Notes under the pieces: model-generated | Told to the model about the DNA's origin: nothing | Database searches by the model: none | The model's input: only the letters and a program-made list of their open reading frames with translations | Origin: Nitrospirota bacterium | Lineage (GTDB): Bacteria; Nitrospirota; Nitrospiria; 2-01-FULL-66-17 | Assembly: GCA_040757335.1 (NCBI GenBank) | Contig: JBFLXB010000027.1 | Span: forward strand, 1-51,323 | Direction of reading: 5' to 3' | Length of the DNA stretch: 51,323 nt | Program-made: the position numbers and the translations under genes | Part shown: in pieces, positions 26,894 through 35,325 of the stretch | Numbering within the stretch: position 1 is the first letter of the stretch | Layout: each line of letters opens with the position of its first letter

Positions 26894-28648
26894 ATGACGT
26901 ACCAAATTCTCTCGCGTAAGTGGCGGCCGCAAGGTTTTGCGGAAGTGGTCGGGCAGGAGCACGTGACCCGCACGCTGATCAACGCGATCACCTCGAACCG
27001 CCTCGCGCAAGCCTACTTGTTTTCCGGGCCGCGCGGCGTGGGCAAGACCACGACCGCCAGAATCCTCGCCAAGGCGCTCAACTGCTCCGCCGCCGCGCAG
27101 CCGACACCGACTCCGTGCGGGCAGTGTCCGTCGTGTCGCGACATCGCGGCCGGAGCGTCGGTCGACGTGCTCGAAATCGACGGCGCGTCCAACACCGGCG
27201 TCGACGACGTGCGCGAGCTGCGCGAGCAGGTCAAGTACGTGCCGTTTCAGGGGCGTTACAAGATCTACATCATCGATGAAGTGCACATGTTGTCCAACGC
27301 GGCGTTCAATGCGTTGCTCAAGACGCTCGAGGAACCCCCTCCGCATTTGATTTTCCTCTTCGCCACCACCGAATCCCACAAGATCCTGCCCACGATCCTG
27401 TCGCGTTGCCAGCACTTTCATTTCAAGCGGGTGGGGCGGCTGGATATGATGGCGCAACTCGGCAAGATCGCGGCTGCCGAGGGGCTGGACATCGAAGAGC
27501 GCGCGTTGGCGCTGATCGCCAAGGTATCGGAGGGCAGCGTGCGCGACGCGCTGAGCGTGGTGGACCAGGTCGTGGCGGCCAGCGGGTCCACGGTCCGAGA
27601 AGGCGATGTCGTGGCCATGCTGGGCGTGGTGGATCGCGAGGGGTTTTCGGCGTTGACGCGGGCGATCTGCGACAAAGACGCGGCGGCGGCGCTGACGGCG
27701 GCACGCGCGTTGTTCGACCACGGGCACGACGTCAAGTTGCTGTGTGCGGACCTGGTCGAGTACGTCCGTCATCTGACCGTCCTCAAGCTGGGGGGCAAGG
27801 CGGCGGAAGCGATCGATCTCCCGCGAGAGGAAGTCGACGAGTTGCGGACCGCCGCGGCGTCATTCGAGTTGGATGAGCTGGTTCGACTCTTCAGCGTGTT
27901 TTCGCAAGCCCAAGAGGACATCCGGTTTGCGATGTATCCGCCCTTCACCTTGGAAATGGCGTTGGTGAAGGCCACGCGGGTGGTGGCGTTGGAACCCATC
28001 GAACGCCTCATCGCGCGGGTCGAGGCGATCGGTTCAGGGATCGAGCCGGGGACGCCGCAGCCACCGTCGGCACGACCGCCTTCCGCGCAGCCGGTGGCCG
28101 CCGCTCCCCCACCGAAACCCACTGCTGCACCGGAACAGGCGGCGAATCAACCGATCGTGGGACCGATGCCGGACGCGGACCACCTGTGGCGCCTGGTCAT
28201 GCAACGGGTCGCGGAAGAAAAGCCCCATTTGGAGTCGTACCTTCGCAGCGGTCGGCCGATCGCCGGTGGGGAGAGTGAATTGGCGGTGGAGTATGTGCAA
28301 CAGGACGCCTGGGCCGCTGACTTGGCGTCTCGGGATGATAACCAGGCGTATGTCGGTCGACTCCTGAAGGAACTCGTGGGCCGTGACGTCGCGTTTCGTA
28401 TCCGTCGCGCTGCGGACGCCCCGCGCGACGGCGCGCCCGGACGGCGCGCCTCCTCCGAACGCACCGACACGCGGGCGCCCATCGGCCGGACCCCTCCTGA
28501 TGATCGCGGCACCGAGTCGCGCCAATCGGCGCTCTCCGAGGTGATGGCGCATCCCGTGGTCAAAGACGCGTTGACGATATTCGGCGGCGAGGTGATGGAG
28601 ATCCGGGATCTGGGACGGCGCGGGGATCGACGTGAAGACGAGGCGTGA
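26894..28648 (+). CDS. dnaX: DNA polymerase III subunit gamma/tau
   Basis: 584 residues. Clamp-loader ATPase of the replisome. Walker A GPRGVGKTT is at 45-53; zinc-binding Cys at 64, 75, 78 and 81; Walker B 'IIDEVHML' near 127; sensor region SRCQHF near 170. Domains I-III end near 370, then a Pro/Ala-rich linker (about 385-420) leads to a tau-specific C-terminal domain. No slippery A/T run for programmed frameshifting into a gamma form was noticed. ybaB and recR follow. Confidence 0.96.
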   Translation: MTYQILSRKWRPQGFAEVVGQEHVTRTLINAITSNRLAQAYLFSGPRGVGKTTTARILAKALNCSAAAQPTPTPCGQCPSCRDIAAGASVDVLEIDGASNTGVDDVRELREQVKYVPFQGRYKIYIIDEVHMLSNAAFNALLKTLEEPPPHLIFLFATTESHKILPTILSRCQHFHFKRVGRLDMMAQLGKIAAAEGLDIEERALALIAKVSEGSVRDALSVVDQVVAASGSTVREGDVVAMLGVVDREGFSALTRAICDKDAAAALTAARALFDHGHDVKLLCADLVEYVRHLTVLKLGGKAAEAIDLPREEVDELRTAAASFELDELVRLFSVFSQAQEDIRFAMYPPFTLEMALVKATRVVALEPIERLIARVEAIGSGIEPGTPQPPSARPPSAQPVAAAPPPKPTAAPEQAANQPIVGPMPDADHLWRLVMQRVAEEKPHLESYLRSGRPIAGGESELAVEYVQQDAWAADLASRDDNQAYVGRLLKELVGRDVAFRIRRAADAPRDGAPGRRASSERTDTRAPIGRTPPDDRGTESRQSALSEVMAHPVVKDALTIFGGEVMEIRDLGRRGDRREDEA

Positions 28649-28663
28649 CGCGGAGGCGGGACC

Positions 28664-28993
28664 ATGTTGGGGAACAAACGAATGATGGGTGATCTCTTGC
28701 GCCAGGCTCAGGCGCTTCAAGAGCGGATGGCGAAGCTACAGGAAGAAGTCGGGCGGAAAACCGTCGAGGGGTCGGCCGGCGGGGGAATGGTCACGGTCGT
28801 GGCCAACGGCCGTCAGGAGGTGCTGTCCATCAAATTGGACCCCGAAGTGGTGAAGGCCCAGGATCAGGAGATGCTGCAAGACCTGATCGTGGCGGGTGTC
28901 AACGACGCGTTGAAGAAAGCGCAGGCGATGATGGCGGAGGAGATGAAGGGGATCACCGGGGGGTTGGGGCTCAACATTCCAGGGTTGATGTGA
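28664..28993 (+). CDS. ybaB: YbaB/EbfC nucleoid-associated protein
   Basis: 109 residues. Small dimeric DNA-binding protein of unknown precise role, possibly chromosome organisation. Long N-terminal helix ([15 protein letters not shown]) followed by a central sheet with the [11 protein letters not shown] segment near 38-48 and a C-terminal helix, as in the family. It is 15 bp after dnaX in the standard dnaX-ybaB-recR order. Confidence 0.93.
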   Translation: MLGNKRMMGDLLRQAQALQERMAKLQEEVGRKTVEGSAGGGMVTVVANGRQEVLSIKLDPEVVKAQDQEMLQDLIVAGVNDALKKAQAMMAEEMKGITGGLGLNIPGLM

Positions 28994-29036
28994 ACAGCCA
29001 TGAGCCGGTGGTTCATCCTGCGGCGTGACAATGCAC

Positions 29037-29091
29037 CCCCCACCCTCCCCTCCCCTCCCCCTCAAGGGGGGAGGGCAAGGGAGGGGGTGGC
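29037..29091. repeat. Palindromic C-run/G-run intergenic repeat
   Basis: Imperfect inverted repeat built of CCCTCCCC-type runs facing GGGAGGGG-type runs around a central TCAA. It lies in the 130-bp gap between ybaB and recR. A similarly built hairpin occurs at 43811-43857. Such elements are often dispersed, REP-like repeats; the sequence also looks like a transcription-stopping hairpin but lacks a T-tract. Confidence 0.6.
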
Positions 29092-29123
29092 CTTTCGCGT
29101 CTTCTGAGCACTGTGGACGGCTG

Positions 29124-29717
29124 ATGGTCAACGGTGTCTTTCAACGGGTAGTGGATTCGTTTAAGCGGTTGCCAGGCATCGGGCAAAAAACCGCGCAGCG
29201 TCTCGGCTTCTACCTCCTGAAAATGCCCGAGGGTGAGGCCGAGGCGATCGCCCAGGCCATTCTCGATCTGAAGGCGCGGATGCGCTTTTGCCCGGTGTGC
29301 CAAAACATGACCGAGGCCGCGCTCTGTGAGCTCTGTTCCGACCCCGGACGGGACCGCACGCGGATCTTGGTGGTGGAGGAGCCCAGCACGGTCTATGCGA
29401 TCGAACGCACGGGCGAGTACCACGGGCTGTATCACGTGTTGCTGGGGGCGATTTCTCCGCTGGACGGCGTCAGACCGGAAGACATCAAGGCCAAAGAACT
29501 GCTGGACCGCCTCAACGGGGGCGAGGTTCAGGAAGTGATCATGGCCACGGACCCCAACATCGAGGGCGAAGCCACGGCGCTCTACCTGACCCGTTTGATC
29601 AAGCCGTTGGGCATCAAGGTCACCCGCCTGGCCTACGGGATTCCGGTCGGGATCGACCTCGAGTTTGCCGACGATGTGACGCTCATCAAGTCGTTGGAGG
29701 GCAGGAGGGACTTCTGA
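29124..29717 (+). CDS. recR: Recombination protein RecR
   Basis: 197 residues from ATG 29124; an in-frame extension to 29025 runs through the palindromic repeat and is not credible. RecR loads RecA with RecF/RecO at gaps. The helix-hairpin-helix RLPGIGQKTAQRL (15-27), the zinc finger Cys56, 59, 68, 71, and the Toprim segment ILVVEEPSTVYAIE (near 81-94) with the later ATDPNIEGEATA are all present. Full family length. Confidence 0.96.
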   Translation: MVNGVFQRVVDSFKRLPGIGQKTAQRLGFYLLKMPEGEAEAIAQAILDLKARMRFCPVCQNMTEAALCELCSDPGRDRTRILVVEEPSTVYAIERTGEYHGLYHVLLGAISPLDGVRPEDIKAKELLDRLNGGEVQEVIMATDPNIEGEATALYLTRLIKPLGIKVTRLAYGIPVGIDLEFADDVTLIKSLEGRRDF

Positions 29718-29730
29718 AAGTGTGCGCGGG

Positions 29731-29805
29731 AAGACCATGCACCTTCCTGAACACGCTCCGGTGGGCCTGGAGCCCTAGGAGCACGTGGGCGGGTGGGTCT
29801 TTTTC
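29731..29805 (+). ncRNA. Candidate structured RNA or terminator after recR
   Basis: AAGACC (29731-29736) and CACC (29740-29743) pair with GGTG (29792-29795) and GGTCTT (29796-29801), followed at once by a T-run. Inside is a second hairpin GCTCC/GGAGC (29755-29773). About 75 bases ending in an intrinsic-terminator-like stem, larger than a normal terminator. No known RNA family was recognised; it may simply terminate the dnaX-recR operon. Confidence 0.35.
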
Positions 29806-30012
29806 TCGGTGCGAAGGGGCTTTTGCCGCGTTGACTTGGTTTGCGCATCCGCGGTAAGGTGATCGCGCGGTCGGGGAGCCGCGCACGAACGTTCCAAATC
29901 CCCGAATTCAATTGACAATCTCGTCGGGGCTGCACTATGATTAGGTAGTTTTTTCCCCGCTCACGAGACCACACGGCCTGGGCGCGTTGTCCATCACCAT
30001 AGGGAGGGGGCC
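29806..30012 (+). promoter_or_regulatory. Leader region of the oxidoreductase operon
   Basis: A strong promoter TTGACA (29912-29917), 18-bp spacer, TATGAT (29936-29941) gives a start near 29948 and a leader of about 65 bases. A weaker upstream candidate is TTGACT (29831-29836), 18 bp, TAAGGT (29855-29860). AGGGAGGGGG just before ATG 30013 is a strong ribosome site. No riboswitch fold was recognised. Confidence 0.65.
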
Positions 30013-31215
30013 ATGGAGTCACCGACACTCATCGGAACCGCTAATAAGAAGGGTCAGATCTATACGGATCCCAAACGCCTCTTCTTCGAAGCGCAACGGA
30101 CCCCGGCGTTTCTCACCGGCAGTGAGGTAATCAAAGAGGCGATCCGACGCGCCAGCGTGGACGTCATGGTGGCGTACCCAATCACCCCGCAGAGCGAAGC
30201 CGCCGCGTTGATCGGCGAACTCTTCGCCGAAGGGTACGTGGGCGACTACATGCGCGGCGAGAGCGAGTTCGCCGTGATGTCGCAGTGTGCGGGTGCGGCG
30301 TTCGGGGGGGCGCGGGTTTTCACGACTACCGCGGGACCAGGTACGCTGCGCGCGTACGAGAACTTTCCGATGTGGGCCGGCGCGCGTCTTCCCATCCAGG
30401 TGATCGTGACCTGCCGTGGCATCAACTCCCCGCTGAATATTCAGCCCGATACGCTCGAGATCGGGATGATCCTGGACACCGGCATGTTGGTGTGGCACGC
30501 CGAAACCGCGCAGGATTTCTTCGACTGGATTTTGATGGGGTACATCGTGTCGGAGCAACCCGACGTGCACCTGCCTCTTGCGGTGTGTTGTGACGGGTTC
30601 TTCGTGACCCATACCAAAGACACCGTGAATCTGACGCCTGCGGACATGGCTCTGCCGCCCTACGATCCCTACCGCTCGCCGGTGCCGTGTATGGATATGG
30701 AATGTCCGCCGGTGCGCATGATGCGTGATCCGTTCGTCATGAAGTCCAACTACATCAGCTATGCCACGCACGCGTCGTGGCAGCAGGAGATCCGCGCGGC
30801 GTGCGAACGGTCGCGTAAACACATCACCTCGCTCCTGGGCGGTTTGATCGAGACCGAAAATGTGAACAACGACATCGTGATCGTGGCCTCTGGAACCGCG
30901 GTCTCGCAAGGACGGGAGGCGATCCGCCTCCTGGAAGCCGAGGGCCTGAAGGTGGGGTTGGTCAAGGTCAAGAGCCTGCGCCCGTTCCCGACCGAGGAGA
31001 TCCGCCAGGCCACCAAACACGCCAAGTGGATTTTCGTGCCGGAGTTCAACGTGGTGGGCTGGCTGGCCCGCGAAGTCTCGGCCGTCATCGAGCGTAACGA
31101 TCGCGTGATTGCCAAACCGCACGTGGCGGGTGGCATGACCATGCCGCCCGAAGTGATCGTGGAAGAGATCCACAAGGTGATCAAACTCGGGAAGGGGGAA
31201 CTCGTCCATGGGTAA
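30013..31215 (+). CDS. 2-oxoacid:ferredoxin oxidoreductase alpha subunit
   Basis: 400 residues, about 44 kDa. The alpha subunit carries the pyrimidine-binding part of the TPP fold: 'VMVAYPITPQSE' near 51-62, MRGESEFAVM near 79-88 and TTAGPGTL near 104-111. The C-terminal domain (about 285-370) has the transketolase-C-like 'VASGTAVSQG' segment. With the next three genes it forms a complete enzyme for reversible oxidative decarboxylation of pyruvate or 2-oxoglutarate with ferredoxin. The long N-terminus resembles the enzymes known from Hydrogenobacter and Nitrospira, where they run the reductive TCA cycle; substrate is inference. Confidence 0.88.
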   Translation: MESPTLIGTANKKGQIYTDPKRLFFEAQRTPAFLTGSEVIKEAIRRASVDVMVAYPITPQSEAAALIGELFAEGYVGDYMRGESEFAVMSQCAGAAFGGARVFTTTAGPGTLRAYENFPMWAGARLPIQVIVTCRGINSPLNIQPDTLEIGMILDTGMLVWHAETAQDFFDWILMGYIVSEQPDVHLPLAVCCDGFFVTHTKDTVNLTPADMALPPYDPYRSPVPCMDMECPPVRMMRDPFVMKSNYISYATHASWQQEIRAACERSRKHITSLLGGLIETENVNNDIVIVASGTAVSQGREAIRLLEAEGLKVGLVKVKSLRPFPTEEIRQATKHAKWIFVPEFNVVGWLAREVSAVIERNDRVIAKPHVAGGMTMPPEVIVEEIHKVIKLGKGELVHG

Positions 31216-32104
31216 GGACAAAATCCGCATCAACGAAGAGTTCTACGACATCATGCCCGTGGAGTATCGGGACATGGTGGAAGATGCCACGTACGGCAAG
31301 GAAGACCGCGGCTGGAAGGACATCGGAGTCCACAAGGAATTGATCGAGGAGCACTCGCTCTGCGCGGGTTGCCCCGAGTCCATGGCCTTCCGATACATCC
31401 TGGCATCGCTGCCCGCTCCCGAAGATACGGTGATGGTGGGCTCCACTGGTTGCACCAGCCTGGTGTTTCCGATGGTGGCGGTGCACAATATCCACTCGCT
31501 GTTCGGCAACCAGAACGCGATCGCCACGGGCCTCAAGCGCGCGCTGACCGTGCGCTTCCCCAACAGAGTCAAGGACGTGGTGGTCCTCGCAGGCGACGGA
31601 GCGACCGTGGACATCGGATTGGACATGACGCTGCAGGCGTGGTTCCGGCAGGAGAAGTTCACTACGATCTGTTTCGACAACGAGCTGTATGCCAATACCG
31701 GCGGCCAGGAGTCGGGCTTGATGCAGAAGGGCTTCGTGGCCAAGATGGCGCCGGTGGGCAAGAAGTTCGACAAGGTGCGACTGCCGGAAATCGCGCGGGA
31801 GTCCGGATGCGCGTATGTTGTGAACATGACGGTGAGCCAACCGGGCCGGGTGGAGAAAGTCATCAAGAACGCGGTCCACATCGCACGCGAGATTGGCCCG
31901 ACCTACGTCCAACTCTACACGCCGTGCATCCTGGAAATCGGCAAGCAGAGCATGGAAGGGCTCCAGGAGATGCGCGACTCGGAGAAACCCACGCAGCGGT
32001 TCGCATTTAAGGAATATATCAGTGACGAGGCCAAGGCCTACTTGGCCGACCTCGAGGCGAAACGCAAAGCCGCGGCTGCTTCGCAAGTGGCCGCCAAGAG
32101 CTGA
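31208..32104 (+). CDS. 2-oxoacid:ferredoxin oxidoreductase beta subunit (TPP-binding)
   Basis: 298 residues, start overlapping alpha by 8 bp. Thiamine diphosphate/magnesium motif is AGDGATVDIG (near 128-137) continuing to NELYANTGGQ (near 158-167). Cysteines at 52 and 55 (CAGCPES), Cys82 (STGCTS), and a Cys near 238 (YTPCIL) are placed as in [4Fe-4S]-binding beta subunits. Catalyses decarboxylation and passes electrons to the delta subunit. The Ala/Lys-rich tail is unremarkable. Confidence 0.92.
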   Translation: MGKDKIRINEEFYDIMPVEYRDMVEDATYGKEDRGWKDIGVHKELIEEHSLCAGCPESMAFRYILASLPAPEDTVMVGSTGCTSLVFPMVAVHNIHSLFGNQNAIATGLKRALTVRFPNRVKDVVVLAGDGATVDIGLDMTLQAWFRQEKFTTICFDNELYANTGGQESGLMQKGFVAKMAPVGKKFDKVRLPEIARESGCAYVVNMTVSQPGRVEKVIKNAVHIAREIGPTYVQLYTPCILEIGKQSMEGLQEMRDSEKPTQRFAFKEYISDEAKAYLADLEAKRKAAAASQVAAKS

Positions 32105-32113
32105 GGAGCGACC

Positions 32114-32794
32114 ATGGCCAAGCGGTTGAACATCCGGATTTCCGGGCTCGGCGGACAGGGCGCCGTGACGTCGGCACATCTGCTCGCCATGGCGGCCAAC
32201 AAGGACGGTAAATTTGCGATCTCTAACCCCTTCTTCGGCGCGGAAAAACGAATGGCACCGGCCGAGAGTTATGCGCGGATCGGGGATGAGCGGATCTACG
32301 ACCGCGGCGAGATCGTCTACCCCGAGGTCATCATGGTGTACCACCCGCAGGTGATCACCATGGGTAAGAGCTACACCATGCCGTTCTACTCCGGGATCAG
32401 GCGCAACGGGCTGATCATCATCAACTCGATCGAGCCGTTGCTGTCCGACGACGACGTCAAGACGCTCAACGATCAGAACGTCAAGGTCTTTTACATCGAC
32501 GCCACCAAATTGGCGCTGGACATCGCGGGGACGGAATTGTCGACCAATATGGCGATGATCGGCGCGCTGGCCGGCATCACCAAAGTCGTGACCATGCAGG
32601 CGCTCGATCAAGCGCTGCAGGACCGGTTTGGCAAGAAATACGTCGCGTCCGGCGGAACCGCGACGCTCGACGAAGCGATCAAGAAGAAGTTTGCCAAAAA
32701 AGAGCAGTTGCTGGCCAAGAATCTTGCGACGATGACCAAGGCCTACGAACTCGGGACGGCCTGGGCGGAAGCGCACAGCGTGGTCGCAGCCTGA
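32114..32794 (+). CDS. 2-oxoacid:ferredoxin oxidoreductase gamma subunit
   Basis: 226 residues. The gamma subunit supports the CoA-binding part of the enzyme. The N-terminal ISGLGGQGAVTSAHLLA segment (8-24) and FGAEKRMAPAESYARI near 43-58 are characteristic of the POR_N gamma family. It starts 9 bp after beta. A helix-rich Lys-containing C-terminal extension (about 185-226) goes beyond the core domain. Confidence 0.9.
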   Translation: MAKRLNIRISGLGGQGAVTSAHLLAMAANKDGKFAISNPFFGAEKRMAPAESYARIGDERIYDRGEIVYPEVIMVYHPQVITMGKSYTMPFYSGIRRNGLIIINSIEPLLSDDDVKTLNDQNVKVFYIDATKLALDIAGTELSTNMAMIGALAGITKVVTMQALDQALQDRFGKKYVASGGTATLDEAIKKKFAKKEQLLAKNLATMTKAYELGTAWAEAHSVVAA

Positions 32795-32818
32795 CGAGGA
32801 ACAACGGAGAACGGGTGA

Positions 32819-33103
32819 ATGTATAACGTCGCGTTTGTCGAAGACGAGAAGTGCGTGGCCCAGAAGGGGTGCCGGTTGTGTATCATGTACTGCCCCGAGG
32901 CCGACTGCATCAAACTCGATCAGACCAAAATGAAGGCCTACGTAGTCGTGAACCGGTGCAAGGGCTGCGAATTGTGCAAGGTCGTATGCGACGCCGCGAA
33001 GCACAGCGCGATCCTGATGGCGCCCGTCAACGGCGCGACCGGCGAGATCGATCTGAGCCGCAGAGCCGGGGAAGCGGCCGCCCTCGGCCAGGCCTACCAG
33101 TAG
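32819..33103 (+). CDS. 2-oxoacid:ferredoxin oxidoreductase delta subunit (2[4Fe-4S] ferredoxin)
   Basis: 94 residues. Two cluster motifs are seen: Cys12, Cys18, Cys21 and Cys25, where the first spacing is longer than the usual CxxC, and Cys47, Cys50, Cys53 and Cys57 in a standard CKGCELCKVVC. Relays electrons from the beta-subunit cluster to soluble ferredoxin. Last gene before a strong terminator. Confidence 0.92.
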   Translation: MYNVAFVEDEKCVAQKGCRLCIMYCPEADCIKLDQTKMKAYVVVNRCKGCELCKVVCDAAKHSAILMAPVNGATGEIDLSRRAGEAAALGQAYQ

Positions 33104-33122
33104 CGAGGCAGGAGTTCCCGCG

Positions 33123-33160
33123 ACCCCCATGGCGGTTCGTCATGGGGGTTTGTGCTTTCA
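33123..33160 (+). terminator. Terminator of the oxidoreductase operon
   Basis: ACCCCCATG (33123-33131) and CATGGGGGT (33141-33149) form a perfect 9-bp stem with a 9-base loop, followed by a T-rich stretch (TTTGTGCTTTC). It starts 20 bp after the delta-subunit stop. Confidence 0.75.
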
Positions 33161-33175
33161 GGGCAGGAGGCAGGG

Positions 33176-33439
33176 ATGACCGAGGATTTCCAACAGGCGT
33201 TGTTGCAGGTTGCGCGCGCGATGGACGCCCTGGCCCGAGTATTTGAACACCGCATCGCCGAACTCCGGGCGCTGGGGGAGTCCGAGGAACAGATCCGGGA
33301 GGCGGTCAACGGGGTTCAAGCCGTCAAGGACAGCGGCGCCATCTATCTCACCTGGGCCAACCACTACGCCAAACGGGCGACCGGCGGCGAGTCGGAGGCC
33401 CCCGACGACCTGGCCGACGAGGAAGCGCTCGACGGCTGA
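33176..33439 (+). CDS. Small uncharacterised protein after the oxidoreductase operon
   Basis: 87 residues from ATG 33176, preceded by AGGAGG at about 7 bp. Predicted mostly helical with an acidic C-terminal tail; contains 'SEEQIREAVNGVQAVKDSGAIY' split as SEEQIREAVNG and AVKDSGAIYLTW. No Cys or known motif. It lies just past the terminator, so it may be expressed by read-through. A role as an extra oxidoreductase subunit is conceivable because related enzymes have a fifth subunit, but the length does not support this strongly. Confidence 0.7.
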   Translation: MTEDFQQALLQVARAMDALARVFEHRIAELRALGESEEQIREAVNGVQAVKDSGAIYLTWANHYAKRATGGESEAPDDLADEEALDG

Positions 33440-33484
33440 CATGATCCCATCAGAGAGTATTCTCCGAGTCCTCATCCGGTTTTC

Positions 33485-33513
33485 TTGATCAATCACTGAT
33501 CGTGTGCTATACC
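33485..33513 (+). promoter_or_regulatory. Promoter of the mglB-mglA pair
   Basis: TTGATC (33485-33490), 17-bp spacer, TATACC (33508-33513). Leader of about 18 bases with GGAGG before ATG 33538. Confidence 0.5.
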
Positions 33514-33537
33514 TAGCACCGATTTTGGAGGTTTGGC

Positions 33538-34032
33538 ATGCCCGATTCCGGCCTGGTGATGTATGAAGAGGAGTTCAAACTCATCGACGCCGAACTTGCC
33601 AAGCTTCATGAGCAGGCCAACGCCAAACTCACCTTCCTCGTCGACAAGAACGGTCAATTAATCACCAGCGTGGGCGAAACCAAAGGGGTCGACACGACCT
33701 CGCTCGCTTCGCTGACCGCCGGCAACATCGCAGCCACCGGGGGGATGGCCAAACTCTTGGGGGAGAAGGAGTTCTCCATCCTCTTCCATGAGGGTGAGCG
33801 AGACAACATTCATATTTCGGTGATCGGGCAGCGCGTGATCCTGGTCGTGATCTTCGACCAGCGGTCCTCGCTGGGGCTGGTGCGCCTCCGGGCGAAAAAG
33901 TCTTCCGATGTGTTGGTGAAGCTCTTCGAGCAGATCTTCGCGAAGGTCGAGAAGGAGCGCGGCGTCAAGCAGGTGGTGAAGTCGCCGTTCGCCGAGATCA
34001 CCGAAGAGGATATCGAGAAACTGTTCGGCTGA
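33538..34032 (+). CDS. mglB: Roadblock/LC7-domain protein, MglB-like
   Basis: 164 residues. Roadblock domain about 15-125: helix, then strand 'LTFLVDKNGQLITSVG' (shown as two parts LTFLVDKNG and QLITSVG), 'GNIAATGGMAKLLGE' and a beta hairpin. MglB proteins are GTPase-activating partners of MglA in polarity and motility systems. It is 15 bp upstream of an MglA-like GTPase, which strongly supports the pairing. The C-terminal 'EEDIEKLFG' tail is acidic and may dock on the partner. No motility genes are nearby. Confidence 0.85.
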   Translation: MPDSGLVMYEEEFKLIDAELAKLHEQANAKLTFLVDKNGQLITSVGETKGVDTTSLASLTAGNIAATGGMAKLLGEKEFSILFHEGERDNIHISVIGQRVILVVIFDQRSSLGLVRLRAKKSSDVLVKLFEQIFAKVEKERGVKQVVKSPFAEITEEDIEKLFG

Positions 34033-34047
34033 GGAGAGTGATCGGCG

Positions 34048-34635
<588 letters not shown>

Positions 34636-34643
34636 GCGAAGCT

Positions 34644-34664
34644 CCCCGCAGCGTGCTGCAGGGG
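34644..34664 (+). terminator. Hairpin after mglA
   Basis: CCCCGCAGC (34644-34652), loop GT, GCTGCAGGGG (34655-34664) with one bulged A. Strong stem 8 bp past the mglA stop but no T-run; possible terminator. Confidence 0.4.
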
Positions 34665-34688
34665 ATACACTTGCAAGGCACTTTCAGA

Positions 34689-34694
34689 TATAAT
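34689..34694 (+). promoter_or_regulatory. Consensus -10 box of tRNA-Asn
   Basis: Perfect TATAAT 20 bp ahead of the tRNA. No good -35 is found at 16-18 bp; TTGCAA lies only 12 bp upstream. Confidence 0.4.
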
Positions 34695-34713
34695 CCCCGC
34701 CACAATCCGTCTT

Positions 34714-34789
34714 TCCCCGGTAGCTCAGCTGGCAGAGCGGTCGGCTGTTAACCGATTGGTCGCTGGTTCGAATCCGGCCCGGGGAGCCA
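34714..34789 (+). tRNA. tRNA-Asn(GTT) with encoded CCA
   Basis: Acceptor TCCCCGG pairs with CCGGGGA, discriminator G34786, CCA encoded at 34787-34789. Anticodon GTT sits in a CGGCT-GTTAACCG arm, and the T-loop is TTCGAAT. Unlike the two tRNA-Ser genes in this window, CCA is genomic. Confidence 0.96.
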
Positions 34790-34859
34790 TTCGATGCGCC
34801 CCGCCCTCTACATAGAGGGCGGGGCTTACTCATGGCTGGCCATAAGTCGCATCGAATGG
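34787..34859. repeat. Nested inverted repeat at the 3' end of tRNA-Asn
   Basis: Outer arms CCATTCGATGCG (34787-34798) and CGCATCGAATGG (34848-34859) are perfectly complementary. The left arm begins with the tRNA CCA. Inside, GCCCCGCCCTCTA (34798-34810) pairs perfectly with TAGAGGGCGGGGC (34813-34825). The inner hairpin can end tRNA transcription; the outer arms are unexplained. Confidence 0.8.
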
Positions 34860-35129
34860 TCCTACATCCTTCGGCTCAAATCCGGTGCGCTATATTCGGG
34901 CTCGACCACCTACCTGGAACAGCGACTTGCAGATCATTTCTCCGGGCGTGGGTGCCGCACGACCATCTTGGACCCACCATCGGATGTCGTCTACAAAGAG
35001 GAGTTTGGAACGTTCGTCGAAGCAAGGCGCCGGGAAGTGCAGGTCAAGTCGTGGACGCGCGCGAAGAAAGAAGCCTTAATTTCTGGCGATCTTGAGACTC
35101 TGAAGTACTTGTCGAAACGGCGGATATAA
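34794..35129 (+). CDS. GIY-YIG-like endonuclease domain protein
   Basis: 111 residues. From residue 23 it follows the small GIY-YIG (YhbQ/UPF0213-like) pattern: YILRLKSGALYSGST, then QRLADHFSGRG with the conserved Arg, and 'EARRREVQVKSWTRAKKEALI' (read as EARRREVQVKSW and RAKKEALI) with the catalytic Glu. The first ~22 residues are encoded by the tRNA-Asn terminator hairpin and are probably not native. ATG 34794 is 4 bp past the tRNA; GGGGAG in the tRNA acceptor strand could act as ribosome site. No other standard start exists before the domain, so this may be a truncated or displaced gene. Base composition is poorer in GC than its neighbours. Confidence 0.6.
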   Translation: MRPALYIEGGAYSWLAISRIEWSYILRLKSGALYSGSTTYLEQRLADHFSGRGCRTTILDPPSDVVYKEEFGTFVEARRREVQVKSWTRAKKEALISGDLETLKYLSKRRI

Positions 35130-35176
35130 ACGCCTGAGGCCCGGTACGAGGGCAAGGAGCAGGCAAGCTGGTCCAG

Positions 35177-35203
35177 CCTAGTTCGAGTCTCGTGCGGCGC
35201 CCA
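35177..35203 (+). other. Possible tRNA 3'-end remnant
   Basis: A T-arm-like stretch with loop TTCGAGT (35182-35188), an acceptor-like strand and a terminal CCA. The T-stem is imperfect (three of five pairs) and no matching 5' half is present upstream. It may be the scar of a lost tRNA or of an integrated element next to the GIY-YIG ORF. Confidence 0.25.
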
Positions 35204-35325
35204 CCCGAGCGACTTTTGTGCCGTTGCGCTTTTCTCCCCCTATATGGTAGCGTCTCGCCGTTGTCGATCCTTCTCCCGGTGGTCAGAGTCATGATGGCTT
35301 TCTCACCTCGGAAAGGAGCCCGCCC

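Noticed and set aside
29887-29894. GAACGTTC palindrome ahead of the oxidoreductase promoter as a LexA box.
   Set aside because: The SOS box at lexA has a 4-bp spacer between GAAC and GTTC; this one has none.
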